Origin: Thermomicrobium sp. CFH 73360
GTDB lineage: Bacteria > Chloroflexota > Chloroflexia > Thermomicrobiales > Thermomicrobiaceae
Assembly: GCF_023806465.1 (NCBI RefSeq)
Contig: NZ_JAMSLS010000001.1
Coordinates: 124,001 to 188,000, forward strand
Reading direction: 5' to 3'
Length of the DNA stretch: 64,000 nucleotides
Within the stretch, counting starts at the first letter, position 1, and each line of letters opens with the position of its first letter. Positions 37,314 to 45,978 of the stretch are shown here, piece by piece. Both the position numbers and the translations under genes were made by a program. A model generated the notes under the pieces. It did not search any database. It was not told the origin of the DNA and saw nothing but the letters and a program-made list of their open reading frames with translations.

Positions 37314-38533
37314 GCCGGCACCTCCACATGCACACGCCGTTCGAGCAGCGGAAGAATTGAACCGGCGGCACCGAAGAGTGCACCAGCAACGAACGGCCAA
37401 CCTGATCCAACTGATCCGATCTCCGCCAGCCAACCGGACATGACGGCACCAAAGACGACCCCAAGGGAGTAGAGTGCATAAAACAAACCGAAAGCCCGCC
37501 CGCGTGTCTCACCGGAACTGCGCCGGGCGACTTCCGCTGTTACTGTGGGGAACAGAAGACCGAAGCCGAAGCCGAAGACCGCAGCTCCGAGAAGGGTCAA
37601 TCGCTCGATTGTGAGAGGTGACGAGAGTCCGAACCCGCTTGCGACGAGCAAACCGAGCGCAACCAGCCACACACCGACGACCGCTTTTACTGCCCACCGC
37701 TGGCGCAGCACCTGCCCGCCGAACGGACTGATCATGACGGCCGCAGCCACCAACCCGTACAGGCTGAAAGCCGTACCACGAACCACAGGCGAGATCCCCA
37801 GCGCTTGCAGCCGCTCGGGAACGTGTGTTACGAGAACGCCCAAAGCGATCGCAAACGTCAGAATCACCCAGTACGGTGCAGCTTGTTGGCGCACCAAAAG
37901 CGGCCAACGAGTCACCACCCTATCGGTGACTGAGCGTCGGGACTCCAGTGGCTGCAACGTATGACGGAACAACCAGAGCAGCGCAGCCGCGTTCAAAAGA
38001 AGCACTGCATCGAGCAAGAACACCCAGCCGAATCCAAACCATTCTTGCACAATGCCCGCTAATGCAGGAGCAACGATTGCCGCCAACGCGATGACTGCCC
38101 CATTCACCCCCATGACACGCACCCGGTCACCCGGCGACGCTACATCACCTGCGAGGGCAAATGCGCCTGGCGCAAGCGTCGCGACGACCAGCCCGTGGAG
38201 AATCCGTAGCACCATCAGCTGATCGGGCGAACGGGCGATTGAATAAGCGGCCACGACTACGGCCGTCAGGACTAAGCCGATGAGCAGAAGCCGGGTGCGT
38301 CCCCATCGATCAAGGAGCACCCCAGCCAGTATATTGCCGGGCAAATTAGCCATCGAATACGCTGCGACCACGAGCCCAACGAGTGTCGAGGATGCGCCGA
38401 GAACGACCGCGTACGGTGCAGCGATGGGAAATTGTACGAAGAGATCGAAGAAAGCAACGAACACGAGGATACGGACAACCCACAAAACGCTCTGATTACG
38501 CCGTACAAGGCGTGGGGTGCTTGTGCTCACCAT
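37310..38533 (-). CDS. MFS transporter
   Basis: The predicted protein has 407 residues with about 12 membrane helices. The MFS loop motif is AGVLLDRWGRTRLLLIG between helices 2 and 3, and a related one, AEVARRSSGETRGRAFGLF, lies in the second half. The substrate is unknown; drug or metabolite efflux is typical. Start chosen at the ATG at 38533, with GGAGG 11 bases upstream. It is divergent from tetR and convergent with marR, between two candidate regulators. Confidence 0.88.
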   Translation of the reverse strand: MVSTSTPRLVRRNQSVLWVVRILVFVAFFDLFVQFPIAAPYAVVLGASSTLVGLVVAAYSMANLPGNILAGVLLDRWGRTRLLLIGLVLTAVVVAAYSIARSPDQLMVLRILHGLVVATLAPGAFALAGDVASPGDRVRVMGVNGAVIALAAIVAPALAGIVQEWFGFGWVFLLDAVLLLNAAALLWLFRHTLQPLESRRSVTDRVVTRWPLLVRQQAAPYWVILTFAIALGVLVTHVPERLQALGISPVVRGTAFSLYGLVAAAVMISPFGGQVLRQRWAVKAVVGVWLVALGLLVASGFGLSSPLTIERLTLLGAAVFGFGFGLLFPTVTAEVARRSSGETRGRAFGLFYALYSLGVVFGAVMSGWLAEIGSVGSGWPFVAGALFGAAGSILPLLERRVHVEVPA

Positions 38534-38696
38534 CGGCCACCATTCCTCCCAAGCATGATCATACTTGATCACAAACATCCCGGGTATCCTGCGGTTGACC
38601 AGAAATGCAGGTTTTGTACCGAAACGGCACGCGAAGCGTCATCACTTTCCCTGTTATGACGGGTTCTGGAGGTATTTACCTGACTGTACCGGTCAT

Positions 38697-38742
38697 TTGA
38701 CGACAATGGAACGTTTTGGTATAGTGTGACTGGTCGTTCAGT
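38697..38742 (+). promoter_or_regulatory. tetR promoter with overlapping operator-like repeats
   Basis: TTGACG (38697-38702) and TATAGT (38720-38725) are separated by an ideal 17 bases. Just after the -10, ACTGGTCGTTCAGT (38729-38742) is a ten-of-fourteen palindrome. Another imperfect TGAC/GTCA repeat lies at 38681-38695. The layout suggests TetR binds here and shuts off itself and perhaps the divergent MFS gene. Confidence 0.65.
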
Positions 38743-38768
38743 AGAAGCCCAAGTCGGAGGAGGGTACT

Positions 38769-39347
38769 GTGGTGAGCTCGATGAGTGCTGCTCGCGAACG
38801 GGTTCAGGCCGCAGCCGAGCGGCTGTTTGCTGAGCGCGGTTACAAGGCGGTGACGCTCAGGGACATCGCCCAAGAACTAGGGATACGCCAAGCATCGCTC
38901 TACTACCACTTCCCTGGTGGTAAGGAGGAACTCTACGTCACTGTTACTGAACGTGGGCTCCAAGCACACCGTGAGGGACTGGAACAGGCCATTACCGCCG
39001 CAGGTGCCTCCCTGGAAGAAGGACTGCGCGCCGTATTGCTCTGGTTAGCAGGTCACGCGCCGGTCGACCTTGCCCGAATGCTCCTTGCTGACTTCCCAGC
39101 AATCTCCGAGGAACACCGGAAGCGCCTCACCGACCTCGCGCTCGATTGTCTCGTCCGGCCGATCGAATCCATGCTGCAGGCGGCGCGCCAGCGTGGCGAA
39201 GGGCGCGATGTCGATACCCGTTTTGCCGCGCTAGCCATCCTCTCGACCGCTGAGGCGATGCACGCGCAAGCTCGCTTGACCAACGCGGAGCCCACTGAAC
39301 TCGTCAACTCAGCGCTGCCCTTGCTGCTGTCAGGCCTTCGCCGATAA
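38769..39347 (+). CDS. TetR family transcriptional regulator
   Basis: The protein has 192 residues. The N-terminal HTH is typical: RERVQAAAERLFAERGYKAVTLRDIAQELGIRQASLYYHFPGGKEELYVTV. The C-terminal ligand domain has no assignable inducer. A strong promoter and operator-like repeats lie just upstream. A long GC-rich hairpin follows the stop. Confidence 0.93.
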   Translation: MVSSMSAARERVQAAAERLFAERGYKAVTLRDIAQELGIRQASLYYHFPGGKEELYVTVTERGLQAHREGLEQAITAAGASLEEGLRAVLLWLAGHAPVDLARMLLADFPAISEEHRKRLTDLALDCLVRPIESMLQAARQRGEGRDVDTRFAALAILSTAEAMHAQARLTNAEPTELVNSALPLLLSGLRR

Positions 39348-39892
39348 GCTCTCGTCTAGCTGCCGGCGCGCGAGGGGACATGATCGCCTTCGCGCGCCGA
39401 TACGCTGCGCATCACTGTGGGTACTTCCCTAAAAGGCGTCCCGGCAACAGGCCGCGGTCACCGTCCGATACCCTCGCAGACCGCGATAACCACACATCAC
39501 GAACGAGCACTACTGTTGCTGAGCATCTCACGAATGAGCGATTACCAACGTGTCAAAATACCCCGGATCATAGGTCGGTCACCACAAACCTTGGCCCAGG
39601 GAAAACGGTTGACGCTGACCACACCCCTGGCAATTGACGTCCCCGCTTCTACCAGTCCGCTGGCCCCCAAGGGGTACACTCCTCGCAGTCTCTGCCCCTT
39701 TCAGCGATGCGAACATTCTTCACCGTGCCTACTGAGGACGCGAAAAATGGGGCGCTTCTGGACGATCTTTGCTGACGGGAGTTAGAGAAGATTCTCCCGT
39801 CGAATGATGTACTACAACACTTTCCTAAGCTTGCGACGATTGCGCTAAGAATCCGTTTTTTTCGAGGCCCGGTAAGGGAACCGATGACTGCT
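39348..39892. other. Intergenic region with two hairpins, about 0.55 kb
   Basis: This is a non-coding gap between tetR and the carotenoid operon. CGGCGCGCGA (39364-39373) pairs perfectly with TCGCGCGCCG (39390-39399), ten base pairs shortly after tetR but without a T tract. GACGGGAG (39774-39781) pairs with CTCCCGTC (39794-39801), eight base pairs with a 12-base loop. No protein frame looks real. Confidence 0.55.
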
Positions 39893-39922
39893 TTGCGGGA
39901 GAGCGGCCGAACTCCGTATACT
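39893..39922 (+). promoter_or_regulatory. Candidate promoter of the carotenoid operon
   Basis: TTGCGG (39893-39898) and TATACT (39917-39922) have an 18-base spacer, 32 bases before the crtB start. The -35 is weak; the -10 is good. Confidence 0.45.
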
Positions 39923-39954
39923 AGTAGTGTGACTCGTCGCTGGTCATTGGAACT

Positions 39955-40902
39955 ATGATTAGTTTGAATCACACGACCGCTGGTACCACGAGCGCGCTGG
40001 CCCTCCATCAACCGTCCTGGCAATTGATCCTCGCCCGCCACGGACGGAGCTTCTGGCTCGCCAGTCAGTTCCTCCCTCCCCGTGTGCGCCAAGAAACGAC
40101 CGTTCTCTATGCATTCTTCCGTCTCCTTGACGATCTGGTCGACACAGGGATGGTCGCGGCCGAGCAAGCCCGGACAATGTTACTCAGCTGGCGGGATTGG
40201 CTCACCTCGGACTTCTCTTCTACTCCACCACTAGATCCTACACTCGCCACCGCGATCGCATCAATTTATCGGCACTATCGTCTCCCCGGCATCTATGCGC
40301 TCGATCTAATCGATGGTCTCATTGGCGATCTTCGCCCACGCCGCATCGAAAATTATGAACAGCTTTTGCATTACTGTTACTCCGTTGGGGGCACGGTGGG
40401 CCTGACCCTTGCCCCACTCCTCGGAGTTCGCTGCGCCCGTGGTGCACAAGCAGCGTGCACACTCGGACAAGCAATGCAGCTCACGAACATCGCGAGGGAT
40501 CTTGGTGAGGACCTCCGCCGAGATCGGTTATACATTCCCCGTCAGGATCTTCGACGGTTCTCAGTGGACGAACACGAACTCTTCCGACTTGCTCGCAATT
40601 ACGCACCAGCGCCACCTTCGGTGCGCCAGCTCGTGCGTTTGCAGAGCGTCCGGGCAAAGCTCTTCTAGCAACGTGCGAGGGACGGGTTTGCCTGCCTACC
40701 TGGCGATGTACGGTTCGGCATCATCGCAGCTGCAGAGCTTTATTCCTCTATCTTGATCGCAATTGAGCGGAACGACTACGACTCCATTCGCACCCGCGCA
40801 GTCGCTGGAGCCGACGATAAGCTCCTTGCGCTCCTCCGGGCCTGGCGGCTCCAACGACAGTTGCGGCGAGGGGAACAGAAACAATGTCCGACTTGTGGAT
40901 GA
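39955..40902 (+). pseudogene. crtB: Phytoene synthase with an in-frame TAG stop at codon 238
   Basis: Phytoene synthase joins two geranylgeranyl diphosphates, the committed step to carotenoids. The first 237 codons give a normal N-terminal part: SQFLPPRVRQETTVLYAFFRLLDDLVDT (first Asp-rich site, residues 59-63) and QLTNIARDLGEDLRRDRLYIP (second, about 178-186). TAG then interrupts at 40666-40668. Beyond it the same frame continues QRARDGFACLPGDVRFGI, then IAIERNDYDSIRTRAVAG and LLALLRAWRLQRQL, the family C-terminus, ending at TGA 40902. That end overlaps the next gene by 19 bases, as expected of an intact operon. One base change (TAG from CAG) would restore 315 residues. Either a nonsense mutation or a sequence error. 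Confidence 0.88.
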
Positions 40903-41717
40903 CCATCCGCACAGCCTTCCTTGGAGAGGAGTACCAGCCGTTTGCCTCGGAAGGGACCGCACCGGCATTTCTGATGATTCACGGCTTCCTCGGATCGCCA
41001 GCTGAGTGGAGGCCAATTGCGATGGCTCTCCACGAACGCGGACATCACGTCCTCGCACCGCTCTTGCCTGGTTTCGGCTCAAGCATTGAGGAACTCCCGC
41101 ACGTGCGTCTGGAGGACTGGGAGGACGACCTGCGTCGCGCCGCAGCGACTCTTACCTCGTTCCAGTCGGTGATCGTGGTTGGCTTCTCGCTCGGCGGGGC
41201 CTTGGCACTGATCCTCGCTGCCCATTTTCAGCCGTCACACGTGGTCCTCCTGGCACCGTTCTCCCGCTTAGCGCTCCCCGCCGGGTACCGGATCCTTCTG
41301 CCCATTCTCGCGCGGCTCGGCGGCGGGCCTCGTCCTTTTGCCCGAACGGACTTCGACGATCCCTCAGTCCAGCAGGCGTTAAGTGGTTGGAACCCGCTGC
41401 TGGACCTGCGCAATCCAACCATCCGGAATCAGCTACGGGAGGTTAGGCTCCCTTGGCATCTCCTTCATCAACTGGCCCGCACTGCTTCAGAGGCCAGAAA
41501 GGCAGGGGAAGCCGTGCGTTGCCCGGTTACCATCATCCACGGCGTCGACGATGACACTGTCCCCCTCAAAGACACCGAACACCTACTCACCCGCTTTCAC
41601 ACACACGTTCGTCTTGAACGCGTCGCTGGGAACCACCAACTGGTCCGACCAGACCATCCGAGCTTCCCCCTCGTCTTGCAGAGGTTGACGGAACTCGGAG
41701 AGGCGTATCGGCCATGA
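40884..41717 (+). CDS. Alpha/beta hydrolase (carboxylesterase-like)
   Basis: The protein has 277 residues. The catalytic triad is visible: Ser102 in VVGFSLGGALAL, Asp in IIHGVDDDTVPL and His in AGNHQLVRPDH. The oxyanion motif MIHGFLGSPAEW is near residue 31. It resembles monoacylglycerol lipase or Est30-type esterases. Its place inside the carotenoid operon suggests it acts on acylated carotenoids or lipids, but no activity is shown. ATG with GAGGGGAA upstream. It overlaps the true end of crtB and the glycosyltransferase start (ATGA). Confidence 0.85.
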   Translation: MSDLWMTIRTAFLGEEYQPFASEGTAPAFLMIHGFLGSPAEWRPIAMALHERGHHVLAPLLPGFGSSIEELPHVRLEDWEDDLRRAAATLTSFQSVIVVGFSLGGALALILAAHFQPSHVVLLAPFSRLALPAGYRILLPILARLGGGPRPFARTDFDDPSVQQALSGWNPLLDLRNPTIRNQLREVRLPWHLLHQLARTASEARKAGEAVRCPVTIIHGVDDDTVPLKDTEHLLTRFHTHVRLERVAGNHQLVRPDHPSFPLVLQRLTELGEAYRP

Positions 41718-42868
41718 GAGGATTTCTTCAGCCTGCGCTGATCGCCAAACTGGTTTTGACTCTCGCACAGCTCATGGTCGTAGGGCGACTCCTTGTCTCA
41801 GCATTCCAGCGCATTCCCCGAGACATGCAGGTGCATTCAGTTGGGGATCGCCAAACCGTGATGACGGTCATCATCCCGGTGTACAACGAGCAATCGCGTT
41901 TGGCCCCATGTCTTGAGGGTGTGCTCCGTTTCTCTCACGTGGTGCAAGAGATTCTCGTTGTGGATACCGGATCAAGTGATCGTACTCGTGCCCTGGCACA
42001 AAGTTATGCTGTTCGCGATCAACGGATCCGTGTTGTCTCCGCTGGCGAGCCACCGCTCGGGTGGAATGGTAAGAGTTGGGGCATCGTCCATGGGTTTGAG
42101 CTGGCAAGCCCTCAATCGAATTGGATCCTTCTGCTCGACGCTGACGTTCGTCCAAGTCCAACATTCCCTGATCGCCTGGTTGCAGCGTGTGAGGAACTCG
42201 GAGTACGCTGCGCCTCGGTCGCACTACTCCAAGCACCAGCGACCGATCCTCTGAGCTGGCTGCTCCATCCCGCGATGCTTACTTCCCTCGTTTACCGGGT
42301 TGGCTTACCAGGGCAAATCGCGCGTTCACCAGACCAGGTCTTTGCCAACGGGCAAGCGCTGATCCTCCATCGGCATCTTCTGGCGGCTCTGGACAATGGT
42401 CGGCGAGTGGCATTCGCCAATGCGGAAGATCTCGCCCTTGCTCGCTCGCTGTCCGCCATGGGCGAACCGATTGCCTTCCTGGATGCACTCGATGACTCAT
42501 TCGTCACGATGTATCCAGAAGGTCGTCAAGTTTGGACCTCGTGGCCGCGTTCGCTCCACCTAAAGGAAACCCGGGGCAACTTCGCCGCGGTCCTCGATTT
42601 GGCACTGCTGACAGGTACGCAGGGAGCCTGGCTGCCATTGTGCCTCATAAGTCTCCGCTCTCCAACGCTCCGCCTGCCTGCCTTTCTCAGCGCTGCCGTC
42701 CGCCTCGGTATCCTTGCCGGAATGCGACGCGCATATCGGTGGCATTCGTGGTGGTATTGGCTGTCGCCTGCTGCCGATGTGCTCGTCGTTGCTCGAATTA
42801 TCCAGGCAGCCACAGTGCAACGACCCGTGTGGCGTGGTCGCACGATTGGACAAGGAGGGCAACCGTGA
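41714..42868 (+). CDS. GT2 family glycosyltransferase of the carotenoid operon (CruG/CrtQ-like)
   Basis: The protein has 384 residues. An N-terminal hydrophobic segment is followed by a GT-A fold: VTVIIPVYNEQSRLAPCLEGVL, ILVVDTGSSDRTRALAQ, and the metal-binding LLLDADVRPSPTF near residue 137. Hydrophobic segments return at the C-terminus, so it is probably a membrane enzyme. Relatives attach sugars to hydroxylated carotenoids. The neighbour downstream is CruF-like, and cruF and cruG are adjacent in cyanobacteria, which supports that role. It overlaps the next gene by GTGA. Confidence 0.85.
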   Translation: MRGFLQPALIAKLVLTLAQLMVVGRLLVSAFQRIPRDMQVHSVGDRQTVMTVIIPVYNEQSRLAPCLEGVLRFSHVVQEILVVDTGSSDRTRALAQSYAVRDQRIRVVSAGEPPLGWNGKSWGIVHGFELASPQSNWILLLDADVRPSPTFPDRLVAACEELGVRCASVALLQAPATDPLSWLLHPAMLTSLVYRVGLPGQIARSPDQVFANGQALILHRHLLAALDNGRRVAFANAEDLALARSLSAMGEPIAFLDALDDSFVTMYPEGRQVWTSWPRSLHLKETRGNFAAVLDLALLTGTQGAWLPLCLISLRSPTLRLPAFLSAAVRLGILAGMRRAYRWHSWWYWLSPAADVLVVARIIQAATVQRPVWRGRTIGQGGQP

Positions 42869-44448
42869 GAGTGCTCCGACTCGAATGGTGGCTCTTTATC
42901 GCCTACGTGGTCGCACTCCTCTTCGGAATTGCAGGCATTTCCGTGGCACTCCAACAGCCGGAACTTTGGGCCCACCTTGAACTTGGCCGGACTGTTTACG
43001 CCTTCGACATGCGTTGGGGCGGCGTCCTCTATATCGTGCTGGGTGCTGCTGCCGTCTTTGCGTATGGCTGGAAAGCCTTGGGGCCCAGGAAGATTCTGTC
43101 CTTCTTCGGCCTGAGCGTTACCATCTCCCTGGCTGCCGAGCTTATCGGCACGAGTACCGGCTGGCCGTTTGGGAACTACAGCTACACCTACGGACTAGGA
43201 CCGAAGGTATTGGACCGCGTTCCCTTCACAATTCCCCTGTCTTGGTTCACCGTTGGTCTCGCCAGCTGGTTGCTCGCCACTCAGGTCAGCGCCCGCTGGC
43301 TCGGCACTGCTCGCCCCCTGTCCACCATCCCGTTTGGCGTCTGGCTTCTGGTCGTTTGGGATTTGGTCTTAGATCCAGCAATGGCACACGACTCCTTGCA
43401 AGCTCGTTTTTGGGTGTGGCACCAGGCCGGGTCCTATTATGGGATGCCGGTCATCAACTTTGTTGGCTGGGCACTCACCAGCGCGGCATTCATGACGGCG
43501 AGCCGCTTCGCCTGGCGCAGTGACCCTCCGCTAACTGTGTCACCGAGCTTGCCGTTTGCCGTGTACAGCGCAAACCTGTTCTTTGCGGCAGCACTGTGTC
43601 TCGTCGTTGGACTCTGGGGCGCCGTCGCTATTGCGACGCTCCTCGGGCTTCTCCCCGCTTCACTCGCTGTCGTTCCGCAGAGACATCCATACGACCGAAT
43701 GCACCACCCAGTAGCTCGCGCCTCCACACCTCGTCATCCAGCGATGAGCGAGAAAATGGCCTGGCTCACCTTGCGACTGCTCGCCCGCGTGACGCTCACT
43801 CGTCGAAGACTTGTTGTTTCCGGTCTCGAGTATCTTCCAGCAACTGGCCCTCTCCTTCTCGTTCCCCAGCACATCCATCACCTTGATGACGGACGCGTCC
43901 TCCTTGCTGGAATCCCCCGACAACTGCGGTTTATCGTGGCGCTTGACTGGGTTCCTACGCACTCCTGGCGCAGACTTATGGAGTGGCTCTGTCAGTTGGC
44001 AGGTTGGCCGGTCATTATCCGTCCAGCTGAGATCACTCGACCAGGTCTGCTGTACAGTCCAGCGGAGAGTCGGCAGCGCCTGTTTCGCGGGTTGCGCGAA
44101 GCGCTTGCTCGGCTTCTACGGGGGGAAGCCCTCGTCATTTTTCCCGAGGCGTACCCGATCATCGATCCGCACCTCCCTGGACGGCGAGTACACCACACAA
44201 CGGTACACCTTGGGGCGCTGTGGCTCGCTGGACGTGCAGCGCGCACGTTGACGCACCCGATCCCAGTCGTACCAATTCGGATCCGGTACAGCGGCTCAGT
44301 TATTGTCCTTGACATCCAACCCGTCCTCTACGTTGGCCCTCGTGATTCTTTCCGCGCACTCGCCAACCAACTTGCCCAAGCGCTGCAAACTGGCTCAGAG
44401 GGGAACGTAGAAACGGCACGTGCGGTGTCAGCAGGAGGCATGGAATGA
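42865..44448 (+). CDS. Fusion of CruF-like carotenoid hydratase and PlsC-type acyltransferase
   Basis: The predicted protein has 527 residues. Residues 1 to about 260 are a polytopic membrane protein of the carotenoid biosynthesis (DUF422/CruF) family: AELIGTSTGWPFGNYSYTYGLGPKVLDRVPFTIPLSWF and WDLVLDPAMAH are its hallmarks. CruF hydrates the 1,2 double bond of the psi end. From about 290 to 527 it looks like a 1-acyl-glycerol-3-phosphate acyltransferase-type domain (LLLVPQHIHHLDDGRVLLAGIPRQLRFIV; ALVIFPEAYP). The usual HxxxxD is seen as HIHHLDD. The fusion would hydroxylate and later acylate the glycosylated pigment. GTG start in a GTGA overlap, with AAGGAGGG upstream. Confidence 0.85.
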   Translation: MRVLRLEWWLFIAYVVALLFGIAGISVALQQPELWAHLELGRTVYAFDMRWGGVLYIVLGAAAVFAYGWKALGPRKILSFFGLSVTISLAAELIGTSTGWPFGNYSYTYGLGPKVLDRVPFTIPLSWFTVGLASWLLATQVSARWLGTARPLSTIPFGVWLLVVWDLVLDPAMAHDSLQARFWVWHQAGSYYGMPVINFVGWALTSAAFMTASRFAWRSDPPLTVSPSLPFAVYSANLFFAAALCLVVGLWGAVAIATLLGLLPASLAVVPQRHPYDRMHHPVARASTPRHPAMSEKMAWLTLRLLARVTLTRRRLVVSGLEYLPATGPLLLVPQHIHHLDDGRVLLAGIPRQLRFIVALDWVPTHSWRRLMEWLCQLAGWPVIIRPAEITRPGLLYSPAESRQRLFRGLREALARLLRGEALVIFPEAYPIIDPHLPGRRVHHTTVHLGALWLAGRAARTLTHPIPVVPIRIRYSGSVIVLDIQPVLYVGPRDSFRALANQLAQALQTGSEGNVETARAVSAGGME

Positions 44449-45978
44449 CGAAGATTGTTGTCGTTGGAGCAGGATTCGGCGGCCTTGCCGCAGCGGTACG
44501 CCTGCTCGCCGCTGGCTATGACGTGACCGTGGTGGAAGCTCTCGAGCGCCCGGGAGGCCGGGCCGGCTGGTTGGAGCTCGGCCCGTATCGATTTGACACC
44601 GGACCGACCTTGGTCACACTCCCTTCGCTCTTCGAGGAACTGTGCCGTCTCGCCGGGACCACGCTCCAGGACGAAGTTGAACTCATCCCGCTGCGCCCAG
44701 CGTATCGGATTCTATTCAGTGACGGCAAGCAATTTGATTATTGGGGTGATGCAGCACGCGATGCAGAAGAAAATGCCCGGTTCGATCCGACTGCTGTCGG
44801 GACTTACCGAGCGTTTATCGCGACGACGCGCCACATTTACGAACGTGCCTTTGGCGATCTGGCACGCCGGCCTTTCGACCGCTTACCCCTGTTTCTGCGA
44901 GTTCTTCCTGAGTTAATCCATTTACGAGCCCATGAGAGCGTCTACCAATTCGTCTCACGGTACTTCCGTGAATCACATTTGCGTATGGCCTTTTCCTTCC
45001 ACCCACTGTTCATTGGGGGAAATCCACTCCGAGCTAGTGCAATCTATAGTATTGTGCCTTATCTTGAACGTCTGGAGGGCGTGTACTTCGCCCGTGGCGG
45101 AATGCGTTCGCTCGTCGATCTCCTCACGCGGCTTCTTACCCGTTTGGGTGGCGAGTTACTCCTTGGGACTCCTGTCGAGCAGCTGCGCATCGACCCCTTG
45201 GGACGCATTCGCGGTGTCGTCCTCGCTGACGGACGACACCGCGAATGCGGTGGTCGTCAACGCAGACATCGCACGGACGGTCGTGGACCTTTTGCCGCCA
45301 GACACGACTACGGGCTTGCGACGGTGGATCCGTCACGCTCGCTACTCTATGAGCTGTTACCTGCTCTATGCTGGCGTGGCTCGTCGGTACTCCCAATTAG
45401 CGCATCACACGATCATTATGCCGCTCGATTATGTACAGCAGTTGCGCGAACTCTTTGATGGTCCAGGGACCCTCTCCGAGCTCGCGTTTTATCTGCATGC
45501 CCCGGCCCAGACCGATTCGAGCTTCGCCCCTCCCGGTCACGAAAGTTTGTATATCCTGGTCCCGGTTCCTCACCTCGGGCGACCTCTCAGCAACTGGAGT
45601 AATGATGCCCGTGAAGCATTCCGACAACGTGTTCTCACCACCTTGGAATATGTCCACGGCTTCACCAATCTGCAGGAATCTCTCCAGGCCTGGGCCGAGT
45701 GGACTCCGATCGAGTTCGACCGGATCTATCGCAGCATGTACGGGGCAGCCTTCGCCTTCGAACCAACTTTGTTTCAGTCCGCCTATTTCCGTCCGCACAA
45801 TCGCTCCGGTCTTCCCGGACTCTACTTCGTCGGTGCTGGAACACACCCCGGAGCTGGAATTCCCGGGGTCCTGCTCTCCGCAGCAGTGACCAGTTCCCTC
45901 ATCCTCTCAGAGATGCCGGCAGAGGCACCGTCAAAAGCGGTTATTGTCCCGAAGATCGTGGAGAGGGGGCAATTGTGA
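44445..45978 (+). pseudogene. crtI: Phytoene desaturase-type enzyme split by a +1 frameshift near 45236
   Basis: CrtI desaturates phytoene stepwise to coloured carotenes using FAD. The first frame runs from ATG 44445 with IVVVGAGFGGLAAAVRLLAAGYDVTVVEALERPGGRAG to RIRGVVLADGR (about residue 263). It then leaves family sequence and stops at 45458. The next frame gives ANAVVVNADIARTVVDLL through to LPGLYFVGAGTHPGAGIPGVLLSA, the CrtI C-terminus, ending at 45978. Removing one base near 45235-45237 gives a continuous LADGRTANAVVVNAD and a 510-residue protein, normal length. The repaired frame also restores the GTGA overlap with ispH. Mutation or sequence error. Confidence 0.88.

Noticed and set aside
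40666-40668. Amber readthrough or pyrrolysine at the crtB TAG
   Set aside because: No pyrrolysine genes are in the window, and the family has an ordinary residue here. TAG is also used as the normal stop of other genes in this window (for example tal-pgi).
45200-45260. Programmed ribosomal frameshift in crtI
   Set aside because: The shift is +1 (one extra base) with no slippery run, no rare-codon stall or strong downstream structure that I can see. CrtI is not known to use recoding. A mutation or sequence error is simpler.
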